Assembly: GCF_001905545.1 (NCBI RefSeq) | Contig: NZ_LIPD01000001.1 | Span: 767,561-831,560 of the forward strand | Source of the DNA: Streptomyces sp. CB02056 | GTDB lineage: Bacteria > Actinomycetota > Actinomycetes > Streptomycetales > Streptomycetaceae | Direction: 5' to 3' | Length of the DNA: 64,000 nucleotides | Translations under genes and position numbers: made by a program | The notes under the pieces: generated by a model | Databases searched by the model: none | What the model saw: only the letters and a program-made list of their open reading frames with translations | What the model was told of the DNA's origin: nothing | In this document: piece after piece, positions 48,061-56,359 of the stretch | How positions within the stretch are numbered: the stretch's first letter is position 1 | Layout: each line of letters begins with the position of its first letter

Positions 48061-48846
48061 TCACACGAGCACCGGCGGGTTGTCGTCGGTGCCTCCGCGG
48101 CCCGCCGCGCCGGAGTGGCCGGGGCCGTCGTCGCGGTCGGCGGCCAGGTTGGTGCGCAGGGTCATCCAGAGCCGGAACAGGATGTCCGTCGACGTCCCGG
48201 CGCTGGAGGACTGCATGGCCCGGGTGAACTCGCTCTGGTACGTGCGCGAGTTGACCGGGAACGGGGTGCGGGCGTTGTTCGTCCGGTCCCAGGCCGCCGC
48301 CCACAGGGCGCGGCGGGCCTCCCGGACCCCGCAGACCTCCATGTAGGCGAGGAAGACGGGTTTGCGCAGCGGGGCCTCGCCCTTGAGGACCAGGGCCAGC
48401 GTGCTGGAGGGCAGGCGCCCTCCCCGGTCGCGGGCCCGGCGGTCCAGTTCCCGCAGGGAGGGCCAGTCGGCCTTGCGGCGCATCTCGTGCATCGCCCGGC
48501 GCAAGTCGGCGAAGGAGTCGACCTGTTGGGGGTCGACCCGCCTCGGTGCGCGCAGCCGCCGGCTCCCCGAGGGGCGGGGCACGTGGGCCCAGTAGTTGGC
48601 GTGGACCCACTTGCGCCGGGCCGTCTTGAGGTCGCCGCCGCATTCGCCGGTGACGGCCTCGACGACCTTCCAGCTCGGCAGGGAGCGTCCGCTGGCGGCC
48701 CGTTGCAGGGTGGTGGCGTGGTAGTTGGTCCGAACGGCGAGCTGACTGTACGTCAACCCGGCCTGCTCGCGCTGCTCCCGCAGCCAGGCGGCCAGTCGGC
48801 TCAGCGCCGGCTCGGTCGTCTCGATCGGGTTCTCTCGGCGTCCCAT
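48061..48846 (-). CDS. XRE-type helix-turn-helix protein
   Basis: 261 residues from ATG 48846. HTH about 15-65 (LSRLAAWLREQREQAGLTYSQLAVRTNYHATTLQRAASGRSLP), followed by a region with a second helical cluster (SFADLRRAMHEMRRKADWPSLRELDRRARDRGGRLPSSTL-type, about 113-155) and a C-terminal part that resembles no DUF5753 domain. The 'helix-turn-helix domain-containing' family without DUF5753 is common in Streptomyces; partner unknown. Confidence 0.85.
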   Translation of the reverse strand: MGRRENPIETTEPALSRLAAWLREQREQAGLTYSQLAVRTNYHATTLQRAASGRSLPSWKVVEAVTGECGGDLKTARRKWVHANYWAHVPRPSGSRRLRAPRRVDPQQVDSFADLRRAMHEMRRKADWPSLRELDRRARDRGGRLPSSTLALVLKGEAPLRKPVFLAYMEVCGVREARRALWAAAWDRTNNARTPFPVNSRTYQSEFTRAMQSSSAGTSTDILFRLWMTLRTNLAADRDDGPGHSGAAGRGGTDDNPPVLV

Positions 48847-48865
48847 CGCAGGCAGGCGCTCTCCC

Positions 48866-49141
48866 CTAGGCCCGTCCCCTTTGCATCCTGGAGGCCAACA
48901 GCCAGCCTCCGGTGGTCAGTTCGAGCGCCACTCCGGCGGACATGCCGGTCGCCACCAGGGCGGCGGTGAGCGCGACCGTCAGGACGACCACGACGATCAC
49001 CACGGCCACCTGGCCGGCGGTCACGGCCGTCACGGACGACTGTCCGGCCACGAACGGCCAGGGCGGGGCCGGGCGGCGCGCGGGCCTCGGGACGCCGTCC
49101 GCGCAGGGGATGGGGACGCGCTTGTTCCGCTTCCTCGTCAT
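48866..49141 (-). CDS. Small membrane protein
   Basis: 91 residues from ATG 49141 with AGGAGGG upstream. A basic N-terminus (TRKRNKRVPIPCADG) and one long hydrophobic stretch (VTAVTAGQVAVVIVVVVLTVALTAALVATG, about 37-66, perhaps two helices), then an amphipathic end. The gene is 19 bp from the xre gene start on the same strand and may be co-transcribed. Function unknown. Confidence 0.7.
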   Translation of the reverse strand: MTRKRNKRVPIPCADGVPRPARRPAPPWPFVAGQSSVTAVTAGQVAVVIVVVVLTVALTAALVATGMSAGVALELTTGGWLLASRMQRGRA

Positions 49142-49901
49142 CGAGGGAACCCTCCTATATCACTGTCCACTCCAACGGGTGGGCACTTGTGCGGTTGGCG
49201 TCGCACGGGGTGCCCGTTGGATGACACTCTGTCAGGCATATGGGTGAATCCCAATCGGTTCGGCGAACATCGCGCGGATTGATGCGCGACAGTCCCGGCC
49301 CCTACCTGAAATCTTGCGAACGTCGTACCAGAAAGCCGCAGTTCAACGAATCGAAACCGGATTTTGATGCGCCTTTGTGCAGCGCGCCCTTGTAAGCCGT
49401 CCTGGCCGGGTGTGACGATTGACAGCGGCGTCACCCGGACCTGCGGGTCCGGAACCCGGGGGGCGCTGTTCACTCCAACATCTCGGGAACATCGGCAGCG
49501 GGCCGTGTTGGCGCATGGGCCCGCCCGAACAGCAGAGACCGCCCGGCCCCGGTGGCCCGAGGCGGTCTCTCTGCACTCCGGCGGTGGCGGGCACTCCACT
49601 TGTGACAGGCCCCGCCACCGCCCCTCCCCGCATCCCCCGCATTCCCCGCCGCCTGCGGCGGCCTTCCCGTTGCGGAGGCCTGTCCTCCTGAAATCATGGG
49701 CGTGGTACGGGAGTTCGCCGTTTCGCCGTTCATCGGTTGTCTACCCGGGGCGCCGGGCGGGGTGTCCGCGGCCGTGGCGACCAGGGTGTCGACAGGACGT
49801 TGACCGCTTGTCTGCGGGAGTCCACGAGCGTGTTCCTGGTCCGGTCACGGACTCGGCGGCCGCCAGGTGGCACCGCCGGCAGACGACCCAGGAGGACTCG
49901 C
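49142..49901. other. 760-bp region without a gene, rich in stem-loops
   Basis: No ORF here has convincing codon use and ribosome site. 49142-49340 is comparatively AT-rich. From 49406 to about 49670 there are five successive stem-loops, described under the structured-region finding. The region near 49830-49900 carries the ribosome site and promoter of the SKICH-like genes. Confidence 0.7.
49406..49670. ncRNA. Candidate structured RNA or leader region
   Basis: CCGGGTGTGACG/CGTCACCCGG (49406-49438, 2-nt bulge) and CCGGACC/GGTCCGG (49435-49452) share bases and so exclude each other; then AGAGACCGCC/GGCGGTCTCT (49534-49570, with an inner GGCC stem), GGCGGTGGCGGG/CCCGCCACCGCC (49580-49622) and GCCGC/GCGGC near 49650. 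Strand and existence of a transcript are unknown. Confidence 0.3.
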
Positions 49902-50339
49902 ATGTCCCGCATTCCCCATCGCACCCGTGCCGCCGCCGTCGCGGCCCTGGTGACGGCCGTCGCCCTGCCCCTCGCGGGCACGGCCACCGCCTCGGCGGCG
50001 GTGCCCGCAGGCGTCCGGAGCGTCCAGGGCGCGCCGAACTCGACGCTGGCGGCGGACGCGCCCACGACCTGGGCCGAAAAGAACGGCGGCTACGTCCAGA
50101 TCAACTGGACCCCGCCGAACAACGTCGGCAAGTACGACTGGATCGGCCTCTACAAGCGGGACCCGAACGCCATCGGCATCGACAACTACGAGACCTGGCA
50201 GTGGGCCTACAACCACGGCACCTCGTACCTGACCAGCGTCCCGGCGGTCAGCGGCGACTACTGGACGGCCTACATCTCCTACGACTACGCCTCCAGCCAG
50301 TACCGCATCATCGAGTCCCACCGCTCCCACATCGACTGA
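49902..50339 (+). CDS. Secreted SKICH-like beta-sandwich protein 1
   Basis: 145 residues from ATG 49902 with GGAGGACTCGC. Signal peptide about 1-33 (AAVAALVTAVALPLAGTATASA). The mature part has GKYDWIGLYKRDP, YETWQWAYNHGTSYLT, GDYWTAYISYDYASSQYRII: the DW[IV]GLY...W.W...GxYxxYxSYDY pattern of SKICH-like Ig-fold domains. No known bacterial function. It has a tandem paralogue four bases downstream. Confidence 0.75.
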   Translation: MSRIPHRTRAAAVAALVTAVALPLAGTATASAAVPAGVRSVQGAPNSTLAADAPTTWAEKNGGYVQINWTPPNNVGKYDWIGLYKRDPNAIGIDNYETWQWAYNHGTSYLTSVPAVSGDYWTAYISYDYASSQYRIIESHRSHID

Positions 50340-50343
50340 GCCG

Positions 50344-50736
50344 GTGGCCCTGTCGACGAAGGCGGCGGCGCTGGCCCTCGCCCTGCTGGGCGCGCTGCCC
50401 GCCCAGGGCGCCGCGGCGGCCCAGTCCGCGCCGGGCACCTGGGCCGCCGCCGTCCACGTGAAGGAGACCCAGGTCGTCACGATCGGCTGGAACTACAACG
50501 GCAACCCGGTCGGGAAGTACGACTGGGTCGGGCTGTACAACTGCGATCCGGACAAGTGCGGCGTGAACTCCTACGTCTCGGGCGCCTGGCAGTGGGCCTC
50601 GTACGGCACCTCGTACACCTTCACCCGGGAGCTCACCGACTCGCTGGTCGGCGCGTACTGGACCGGCTACGTCTCCTACGACTACGCCTCCGGCCAGTAC
50701 CGGCTGATGTCCTCGCAGATGAACATCCTCGCCTGA
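50344..50736 (+). CDS. Secreted SKICH-like beta-sandwich protein 2
   Basis: 130 residues from GTG 50344, four bases after the upstream stop, so translational coupling is likely; no strong separate ribosome site. Signal peptide about 1-25 (LALALLGALPAQGAAA). The mature part shares the pattern of the first copy: GKYDWVGLYNCDPDKCG, GAWQWASYGTSYTF, GAYWTGYVSYDYASGQYRLMSS, with two added Cys that could form a disulfide. Tandem duplication of one domain. Function unknown. Confidence 0.75.
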   Translation: MALSTKAAALALALLGALPAQGAAAAQSAPGTWAAAVHVKETQVVTIGWNYNGNPVGKYDWVGLYNCDPDKCGVNSYVSGAWQWASYGTSYTFTRELTDSLVGAYWTGYVSYDYASGQYRLMSSQMNILA

Positions 50737-50804
50737 GCGGTGGCCCGGCGCCCGCTCGCTCCCCTCTCACCTCAACACGTTCGATCCGCACGAAGGAGAT
50801 GACC

Positions 50805-52076
50805 ATGAAGGTCTCCAGGAAGACCCTCGCCAGGGCCGGAGCCGCGCTCCTGCTCGCCGGGGTGACCCTGGCACCGGCCGCGGCCCAGAGCTCGGCCGTG
50901 GCCTCGGCCACCGGAACCGTCGCCTTGACGCCCCCGGCCGCCCCGGGCGGCGCCGCCCACGCGCTGGCGCAGCAACTCGGGCTCCCCGAGCAGCAGGTGG
51001 CGCAGCGCCTCGCCGCGGAGGGCGGGCTGTCGAAGACCGCCCGGGCGTTCCGCGACAGCCAGGGTGACAGGGCCGCGGGCGTGTGGCTCGACGTGATGGA
51101 CGGCGAGGTCCACGCCAACGTGCTGGACGACGAGGGGGAGCGCGCGGCCCGGGCCGCCGGCATCATCCCGCAGCGCGCCGCCTACACCACCGCCGAACTC
51201 CGGGAGGTGCACGAGCGGCTCGACGCGGCCGCGGAGAAGAAGCTGACGCCGGGCGACAGCTCCTGGTCCCTGGACAGCCGGACCAACCGTGTCGTGCTGG
51301 ACGTGCCGGCCGGCACGGACGCCGAGGCGATGCTGCGGACGGCCGGCATCACCGACGCCGACCGTGCGAAGGTCAGCGTCACCACCCACCAGGGGACCGC
51401 CTACGCCCGGACCGGCCTGGTCGGGGGCGACGGCCTGCGGGACGAGAACAACACCGGCACCTGCTCGGCCGGAATCATGATCAAACAGGCCGGTGTGACC
51501 TACCTGGTGACCGCCGGCCACTGCTGGCTGGGGCAGTCGAACCCGGCGGTCCGGCGCGACGACAGCTGGCCGGACAACCAGGGCAACACCCGGATCGGCC
51601 ACATCGCCGACCGGCAGTTCCCCGCCTCGGACTACGCGCTGATCGCGATGGACAACCCGCGGAGCTGGACCCCCGGCGGGCGCGCAGTCAAGACTTCCGA
51701 CGGCTACAACCTCTACGACGGCTACATCCGCAACGCGGACAACGAGATACCCGACGGCGGGCAGATCTGCGCCTCGGGCGTGACAAGCGGCTGGCGGTGC
51801 GGCATGTTCCTGGACGGCATCTCCACCTACACCACGGTGAGGAGGCTGCCGGACGGGCGGGAGGAGACGTACACCTCGTACAACCAGGTCAAGGTCCTCG
51901 GCATGCAGTCCGAAGGCGGTGACAGCGGAGGGGCCGCCCTCTACGGCAGCAAGGCTGTCGGCACGGTGACCGGTGGTTCAACCGGCAACTCGATGAGGCC
52001 CTACACCTACATCCAGCCGCTCTCCAGGATCGCGCAGGACCTCGGGGGCATCTCCACGGTCGACTGGAACCAGTGA
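50805..52076 (+). CDS. Alpha-lytic-type serine protease with pro-region
   Basis: 423 residues from ATG 50805 with GAAGGAG. Signal peptide about 1-28, then a pro-region (about 50-200) of the alpha-lytic protease type (LPEQQVAQRLAAEGGLSKTAR, AAGVWLDVMDGEVHANVLDD, AYTTAELREVHERLDAAAEK). The protease domain has CSAGIMIKQAGVTYLVTAGHC (His), ASDYALIAMD (Asp) and MQSEGGDSGGAAL (Ser), with paired Cys. The pro-region folds the enzyme and is then removed. It follows the two SKICH-like genes by 68 bp on the same strand and may be secreted with them. Confidence 0.93.
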   Translation: MKVSRKTLARAGAALLLAGVTLAPAAAQSSAVASATGTVALTPPAAPGGAAHALAQQLGLPEQQVAQRLAAEGGLSKTARAFRDSQGDRAAGVWLDVMDGEVHANVLDDEGERAARAAGIIPQRAAYTTAELREVHERLDAAAEKKLTPGDSSWSLDSRTNRVVLDVPAGTDAEAMLRTAGITDADRAKVSVTTHQGTAYARTGLVGGDGLRDENNTGTCSAGIMIKQAGVTYLVTAGHCWLGQSNPAVRRDDSWPDNQGNTRIGHIADRQFPASDYALIAMDNPRSWTPGGRAVKTSDGYNLYDGYIRNADNEIPDGGQICASGVTSGWRCGMFLDGISTYTTVRRLPDGREETYTSYNQVKVLGMQSEGGDSGGAALYGSKAVGTVTGGSTGNSMRPYTYIQPLSRIAQDLGGISTVDWNQ

Positions 52077-52114
52077 CCGCCCCACGGCATAGGTGAGGAA
52101 CGCGAGCACCCTCG

Positions 52115-52147
52115 GTGCGGGAAGCCGGCCCGGCCGGCTTCCCGCAC
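52115..52147 (+). terminator. Hairpin terminator after the alpha-lytic-type protease
   Basis: GTGCGGGAAGCCGGC and its complement (15-bp perfect arms), loop CCG. Confidence 0.85.
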
Positions 52148-52333
52148 ACGCCTGTCGGGAACCGGGCCTGTCCCGTCCGAACAGCGGTCGGCGGCAAGGG
52201 CGCACGCCGGGGGCGCGCGCCACTACCCCGTGCGAGCGAAAGACCGCATTCCGGTACTGAACGCCGAAGTACGGGGATACGGTGGCCTCCCGATACGCGT
52301 GTTGAGCACGTGGCGTGCGAGCTGGGGGTAGTG

Positions 52334-53281
52334 ATGGCACGGCGGAAGATCAAGCGGGGACCGACGGCGAGCTCCGCGATCCTGTTCGGTGAAGAGGTCC
52401 GCCACGCGCGGGAGTCGGCGGGTTACACGCAGGAGCGGTTGGGCAAGGAACTCCACCTCGACCGGACGGTGATCTCGCGGACCGAGAGCGGACGGCGGAA
52501 GCCTCCGGCCGACGAACTCGAGGAAACCGAACGGCTGCTGAACACCGGCGGCCTGTTGAAGCGGCTGTGCAACGGGGTCGACTGGAGCGCACAGATCGAC
52601 CATCCGGACTGGTTCCAGACCCATGCCGACTCGGAGGCCGAGGCGGTCGGGGCCTACGTGTTCCAGACCGACTACATGCACGGGCTGCTTCAGTGCCGGG
52701 ACTACGCGCGAGCGATGTTCGAGGCAGGCGGAACGGGTGAGCACCCTGAAGTGATCGAGGGGCGGGTCGCGGCGAGGCTCGCACGGCAGAAGCGCTTCCT
52801 CGCCGAGGGCGGGCCGCAGTTGGTGGTCCTCCTGGACGAGAGCGCGATTCGATCGGTGGTCGGCGGACCGAGGGTGATGATGCGGCAGATGCAGCACCTG
52901 CTGGACATCGCCCGGCGCGAGAACATCGTCCTTCAGATCGTGCCGTTCACGGCTCGGACGACGATCATCAACTCCTCAATGGTCATTCTGGAGATGCCGG
53001 ATGGCCAGCACTCGGTGTACTCCGAGAACCTTGACAAGGGCAATCCCTGTGATGATCCGATCATCGTTTCCGGGCATCGGCACCGCTATGATCGCCTGCG
53101 CGGCGACGCGCACACGGCGGGCGAGTCGCTCACGCTGATCGCCGAGGCGATGGAAGGGTTCAGGGATGATGCGGAACGAGCTCGACGCGGCCAGCTGGCG
53201 CAAGAGCAGCCACAGCGGCACGAACGGCGGCGACTGCATCGAGGTGGCCCCCGGATTTCCCGGTCTCGTCCCCGTGCGTGA
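52334..53281 (+). CDS. XRE-family regulator with DUF5753 domain, C-terminus extended by overlap
   Basis: 315 residues from ATG 52334. HTH about 15-65 (FGEEVRHARESAGYTQERLGKELHLDRTVISRTESGRRKP) and DUF5753 (about 95-275; YMHGLLQCRDYARAMFEAG, LLDESAIRSVVGG, IVLQIVPFTARTTIINSSM, VYSENLDKG). The usual family protein would stop about residue 280, where GGGATGATG begins the DUF397 gene; here the frame runs on for 116 bases inside that gene, adding a basic tail (QLAQEQPQRHERRRLHRG). A -1 frameshift at the junction is the simplest cause. Confidence 0.9.
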   Translation: MARRKIKRGPTASSAILFGEEVRHARESAGYTQERLGKELHLDRTVISRTESGRRKPPADELEETERLLNTGGLLKRLCNGVDWSAQIDHPDWFQTHADSEAEAVGAYVFQTDYMHGLLQCRDYARAMFEAGGTGEHPEVIEGRVAARLARQKRFLAEGGPQLVVLLDESAIRSVVGGPRVMMRQMQHLLDIARRENIVLQIVPFTARTTIINSSMVILEMPDGQHSVYSENLDKGNPCDDPIIVSGHRHRYDRLRGDAHTAGESLTLIAEAMEGFRDDAERARRGQLAQEQPQRHERRRLHRGGPRISRSRPRA

Positions 53282-53381
53282 CTCCAAGGACCCCCACGGC
53301 CCGGCCCTCCTCTTCCCGGCCGCCGCCTGGGGCTCCTTCATCACCGCGATCCGGGGGGACGAGTTCCCGGTCGGCAACTGA
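53166..53381 (+). CDS. DUF397 protein, locus 2
   Basis: 71 residues from ATG 53166 (second ATG 53169). Typical motifs: ASWRKSSHSGTNGGDCIEVAPG, VRDSKDPHGPALLF, AWGSFITAIRGDEFPVGN. It overlaps the XRE gene by 116 bases in another frame. The related locus at 27151/27339 overlaps by four bases only. No RsbW-like gene is adjacent here. Confidence 0.92.
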   Translation: MMRNELDAASWRKSSHSGTNGGDCIEVAPGFPGLVPVRDSKDPHGPALLFPAAAWGSFITAIRGDEFPVGN

Positions 53382-53399
53382 CTGGCCGTCAATTGCGCT

Positions 53400-53437
53400 G
53401 CAGGGGGCGGGGTGCCGGATGGCGCCCCGCCCCCTGC
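53400..53437. terminator. Bidirectional hairpin terminator
   Basis: GCAGGGGGCGGGGTGCC pairs with GGCGCCCCGCCCCCTGC (one G.U), loop GGAT, between the convergent DUF397 and holin genes. Confidence 0.85.
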
Positions 53438-53450
53438 TATGCCGGGCCGG

Positions 53451-53678
53451 CTACTCGCGGTTGCTGCGGCCCAGCAGGGCGGCCGAGTCCGGGTCGCCGA
53501 TGCGGGTGGCCACCGCGCCCTTGAGCACGGTCAGGGCCGCGGGCAGCGCCGCGACCGCCGCCGCCTTGAGCGAGCCGATCGATGTGAGGTCGAACTTGTC
53601 GGCCAGCAGCAGGCCGAGGAACGCCACGGCGTACGTGGCGACGGTGCGCTCGACCAGGTCGACGATGAGCTTCCGCAT
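53451..53678 (-). CDS. Orphan phage r1t-type holin-like protein
   Basis: 75 residues from ATG 53678 with AAGGAG upstream. Layout of an r1t-like holin: RKLIVDLVERTVATYAVAFLGLLLADKFDLTSIGS (first helix), then AAAVAALPAALTVLKGAVATRIG (second helix), and a short tail DPDSAALLGRSNRE. Holins form pores to let endolysins out. No endolysin, capsid or tail genes are near, so it is a lone copy, either domesticated or a phage remnant. The 287 bp upstream (53679-53965) contain no other supported gene. Confidence 0.75.
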   Translation of the reverse strand: MRKLIVDLVERTVATYAVAFLGLLLADKFDLTSIGSLKAAAVAALPAALTVLKGAVATRIGDPDSAALLGRSNRE

Positions 53679-53965
53679 GGTCAGGACTCCTTCGCGGTGA
53701 AGGTGGTGGGGTGCGCGGTTGCGGAGCACCCGGTGGCGGCGCCGTTCTTCGGAGGGCATGCCGTCCTGCGGGACTGCGGTGGGGTGCCGGACGCCCCGGG
53801 GCGGGGCCGTCGGAGCCGTCGGGGTCGGAGGGGGTCGACGGGGCCAGAGGGTCGGAGGGCATGCGCCATCGGGGAGTTGCCGCCCCGGTGTACACGTTCA
53901 AGCCGCCGGATCCGACGACGCTCCCCGGTACCGATTTCCTTTCCGCGTCCGGCCCCGCGCCCGCC

Positions 53966-55000
53966 TCACCCCAGCGGGGCGCTCAGCTCCATCGCGCGCA
54001 GCGCCGCCGCCAGGGCGGGGGCGTCGCCGACGTCGAGGGCGGTGTCCGCCAGCTTGATCACGTGCTCGTCGCCGTGCGCCAGGGCCCGCTCGAAGACCTC
54101 CTCGGGGGTGAGGGTGCCCGGCGGGGTGCAGGCCGCCGGCTCGGTCGGCGCGTACATCGCGGTGACGGCCGCCGACGCCGTCCAGGCCGCCCGCAGGCCG
54201 GCCGGCCACAGGTCCGGCGGGAGCGCGGGCAGGACGCGCAGCACGGCGTTGGGCGCGGTGGCGGCGTGGACGAGCATGGTCTCCTCGCCGTGCCCGTAGG
54301 CGGCGTAGCGGTGGGTCGCCGCCCGGACGAGTTCCGCGAGGCGGTCGGCCGCCTCCTGCGGCCGCGTGACCCCGGCCGCCCACGCCGGCAGGGCGGTGAC
54401 GCGGTCGAGCCGGGCGGGGAAGCCGCCGTCCTGGAGGGCGATGGGCGGCACCGCGTCGAGGGCGGCGGTCGCGTCGGACAGCACGCCGGACAGCGTGGCG
54501 AGGGCGGCGACGGGCCGGTGGCGGGCGGCCCAGTAGCCGAGGCCGTGGGCGAGTTCGGCCAGCCGGGGCCCGGTGGCCTCGCCGCCGGACAGCAGGGTGC
54601 GCACGGCGTGCCCCACCCGGATCACCGGGTGCGTCGAGCCGCCGTACAGGCCGGGCAGCAGCCGGGGCCACCAGCGGGCGAGCACCTCGCGCCAGGGGTG
54701 GTCGGCGAGTTGGCGCTCGAAGTGGTCGATCCAGTCGGCCGCGCGGCTCGGATCGCCGAGCGCCGCACGCCAGTTGGCGGCCGTGACCGGCTCGACGCAC
54801 GGCGGGAAGTCCTCCAGCTTGCGCGCGTACAGGTCGAGCCAGCGGTGCACGGACCGTGCCTGTCCGTGGGCGGCGAGGGCCTCGACGGCCATCGGCGCGT
54901 GGTTGGTGAGCCGTCCGAGCCGCTCGGGCCCGGAGGCGTGCAGTCGTTGGAGCGCCTCGTCCAGAATGCCGGTCGTATCCGTCGTGTCCGTCGTATCCAC
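53966..55000 (-). CDS. Questin oxidase-family (DUF4243) protein
   Basis: 344 residues from GTG 55000. Match to the questin oxidase family through LDLYARKLEDFPPC, LGDPSRAADWIDHFERQLADHPWREVLARWWPRLLPGLYGG, THPVIRVGHAVRTL, HGLGYWAARHR and DEHVIKLADTALDV. Fungal questin oxidases open an anthraquinone ring; bacterial members are mostly uncharacterised and often sit near polyketide genes. No polyketide genes are in this window. The DTTDTTDTTG start is a short repeat. Confidence 0.87.
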   Translation of the reverse strand: MDTTDTTDTTGILDEALQRLHASGPERLGRLTNHAPMAVEALAAHGQARSVHRWLDLYARKLEDFPPCVEPVTAANWRAALGDPSRAADWIDHFERQLADHPWREVLARWWPRLLPGLYGGSTHPVIRVGHAVRTLLSGGEATGPRLAELAHGLGYWAARHRPVAALATLSGVLSDATAALDAVPPIALQDGGFPARLDRVTALPAWAAGVTRPQEAADRLAELVRAATHRYAAYGHGEETMLVHAATAPNAVLRVLPALPPDLWPAGLRAAWTASAAVTAMYAPTEPAACTPPGTLTPEEVFERALAHGDEHVIKLADTALDVGDAPALAAALRAMELSAPLG

Positions 55001-55133
55001 GGCAAGGACCGTAGGCGGGACGCCACGGACGGCGTAACGGGCCGGAGACCTAGGCCCGGCGAAGGGCTCCGGCCTGCCCGTCCGCCCCCGGCGGGCACTG
55101 AGGCCCGCCGGGGGACGGACGGGCGGCGGCGCC

Positions 55134-56033
55134 TCAGGAGCAGTCCCAGTGGTGGTCCACCGGGCGGTCCGGGCAGGACCGGCACTCGAAGACGTACACC
55201 CCGCCCGCGTCCCCGATCATCAGCCCGGCGGGGCTGTGCGCCCCGCGGCCGCCGTCGGCGTCCCGGCGCTCCTCGCCGGTCTCGTCGTCCCGGTCCTCCA
55301 GCGGGAGCCAGGTGCGGTACGACTGGCCGTCGTACTCCCAGCTGCTCACCGTCAGGAGGTGCTCCATCGTCCGCCCGCAGGTCGGGCAGTCCGGCCAGCA
55401 GGGCTCCTGGGTCCAGCCCGGGTACCCTCCGAGCTTGATCCCCGGCGCCTCGGCCAGGTGGTAGCCGTACCGCAGGCCGGTACGGGCCCGCAGTTCCTCC
55501 ATCCGCACGCGCAGTTCCGGGCCCAGGTCCTCCGGCATGTCCCAGCTCGGGTAGTCGACCACCGGCTCGGGGTGCAGGACGCACGGCGCCGGGATGCTGT
55601 CCTTCGGCGCGGTGCCCACGGTCGGCGGCACGGCGGCGAGGGCCGGGCCGACCTCCTCGGAGCTCCGCCAGCGCACCAGGGGCGTCGCGGTCGGGCAGCG
55701 GCCGATGATGAACGGGCACCAGAGCACCTGGAGCAGGTCCGTCCCGGCGGGGAAGGCGAGTTGGGGCACGTCCCGGCGGTGGATCTGGACGACGGGGACG
55801 AGCGGCACCGGCCCCTCCGCGGCGGGCCCGCCCCACTCCCCCGGGTGGCTGGTGCTCGGGCACAGCGGCCACGGCTCGTCGGCGGGCCACAGCGGCGGCC
55901 CGCCGACCGAGCTCTCGGCCGCGGACGGGCTGCCGGCGCGCGGGTGGAGGCGTACGGCGTCGCGGCGCAGCGGCACCAGCTCGGGGAACAGCTGCTCCAG
56001 GTCCACGGCGCGCTTCGGGGTGGTGCGGGTCAT
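55134..56033 (-). CDS. DUF1963 (YwqG-like) protein
   Basis: 299 residues from ATG 56033 with GGAGACGACG upstream; ATG 56045 possible. DUF1963 layout: SSVGGPPLWPADEPWPLCP, VVQIHRRDVPQLAFPAGTDLLQVLWCPF, then KLGGYPGWTQEPCWPDCPTCGRTM and VYVFECRSCPDRPVDHHWDCS. The GGxPxW/LGGYPxW patterns and Cys pairs are shared with this family of cytoplasmic proteins of unknown function. Zinc binding through the C-terminal Cys is possible. Confidence 0.87.
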   Translation of the reverse strand: MTRTTPKRAVDLEQLFPELVPLRRDAVRLHPRAGSPSAAESSVGGPPLWPADEPWPLCPSTSHPGEWGGPAAEGPVPLVPVVQIHRRDVPQLAFPAGTDLLQVLWCPFIIGRCPTATPLVRWRSSEEVGPALAAVPPTVGTAPKDSIPAPCVLHPEPVVDYPSWDMPEDLGPELRVRMEELRARTGLRYGYHLAEAPGIKLGGYPGWTQEPCWPDCPTCGRTMEHLLTVSSWEYDGQSYRTWLPLEDRDDETGEERRDADGGRGAHSPAGLMIGDAGGVYVFECRSCPDRPVDHHWDCS

Positions 56034-56359
56034 CGTCGTCTCCATCGGGCGGTGCTCGGGCGGGCACCGCGTACCCACCGACGGCATCACCGTAGGACAC
56101 GCCACCGACAGCGGCCTCGCCCGCCGTCCGGCCCGCCCGGCGACGGCGGGCCGGACGGGAGACCTCCACTTCGGGCGGGCGGGGATGTCAATGCCGTGGA
56201 CACTGGCCATCCGGTCCCCGGCGTCCGTTTTTTGACGTACCGTCAGCTCGCACAGGTGCAGGTGTCCTCCGTAGACACGGCCGCCGGTACCGCGATCGTC
56301 GTCACGACCCCTGCCTTCGCCACGGCCCGCGCCGGGCCCCGCACCGCCGAGGAGACGTC
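56034..56359. other. 326-bp divergent gap
   Basis: No supported gene. A small palindrome TGACGTACCGTCA (56233-56245) overlaps a TTGACG -35-like hexamer (56232) about 120 bp upstream of the TAP-family gene and may be its operator/promoter. Confidence 0.4.

Noticed and set aside
49138..49599. A 153-codon minus-strand frame in the gene-free region
   Set aside because: No ribosome site, poor codon bias and no recognisable domain; overlaps several stem-loops.
53966..55000. Evidence for an anthraquinone pathway from the questin oxidase-like gene
   Set aside because: Bacterial members are uncharacterised and there are no polyketide genes nearby.
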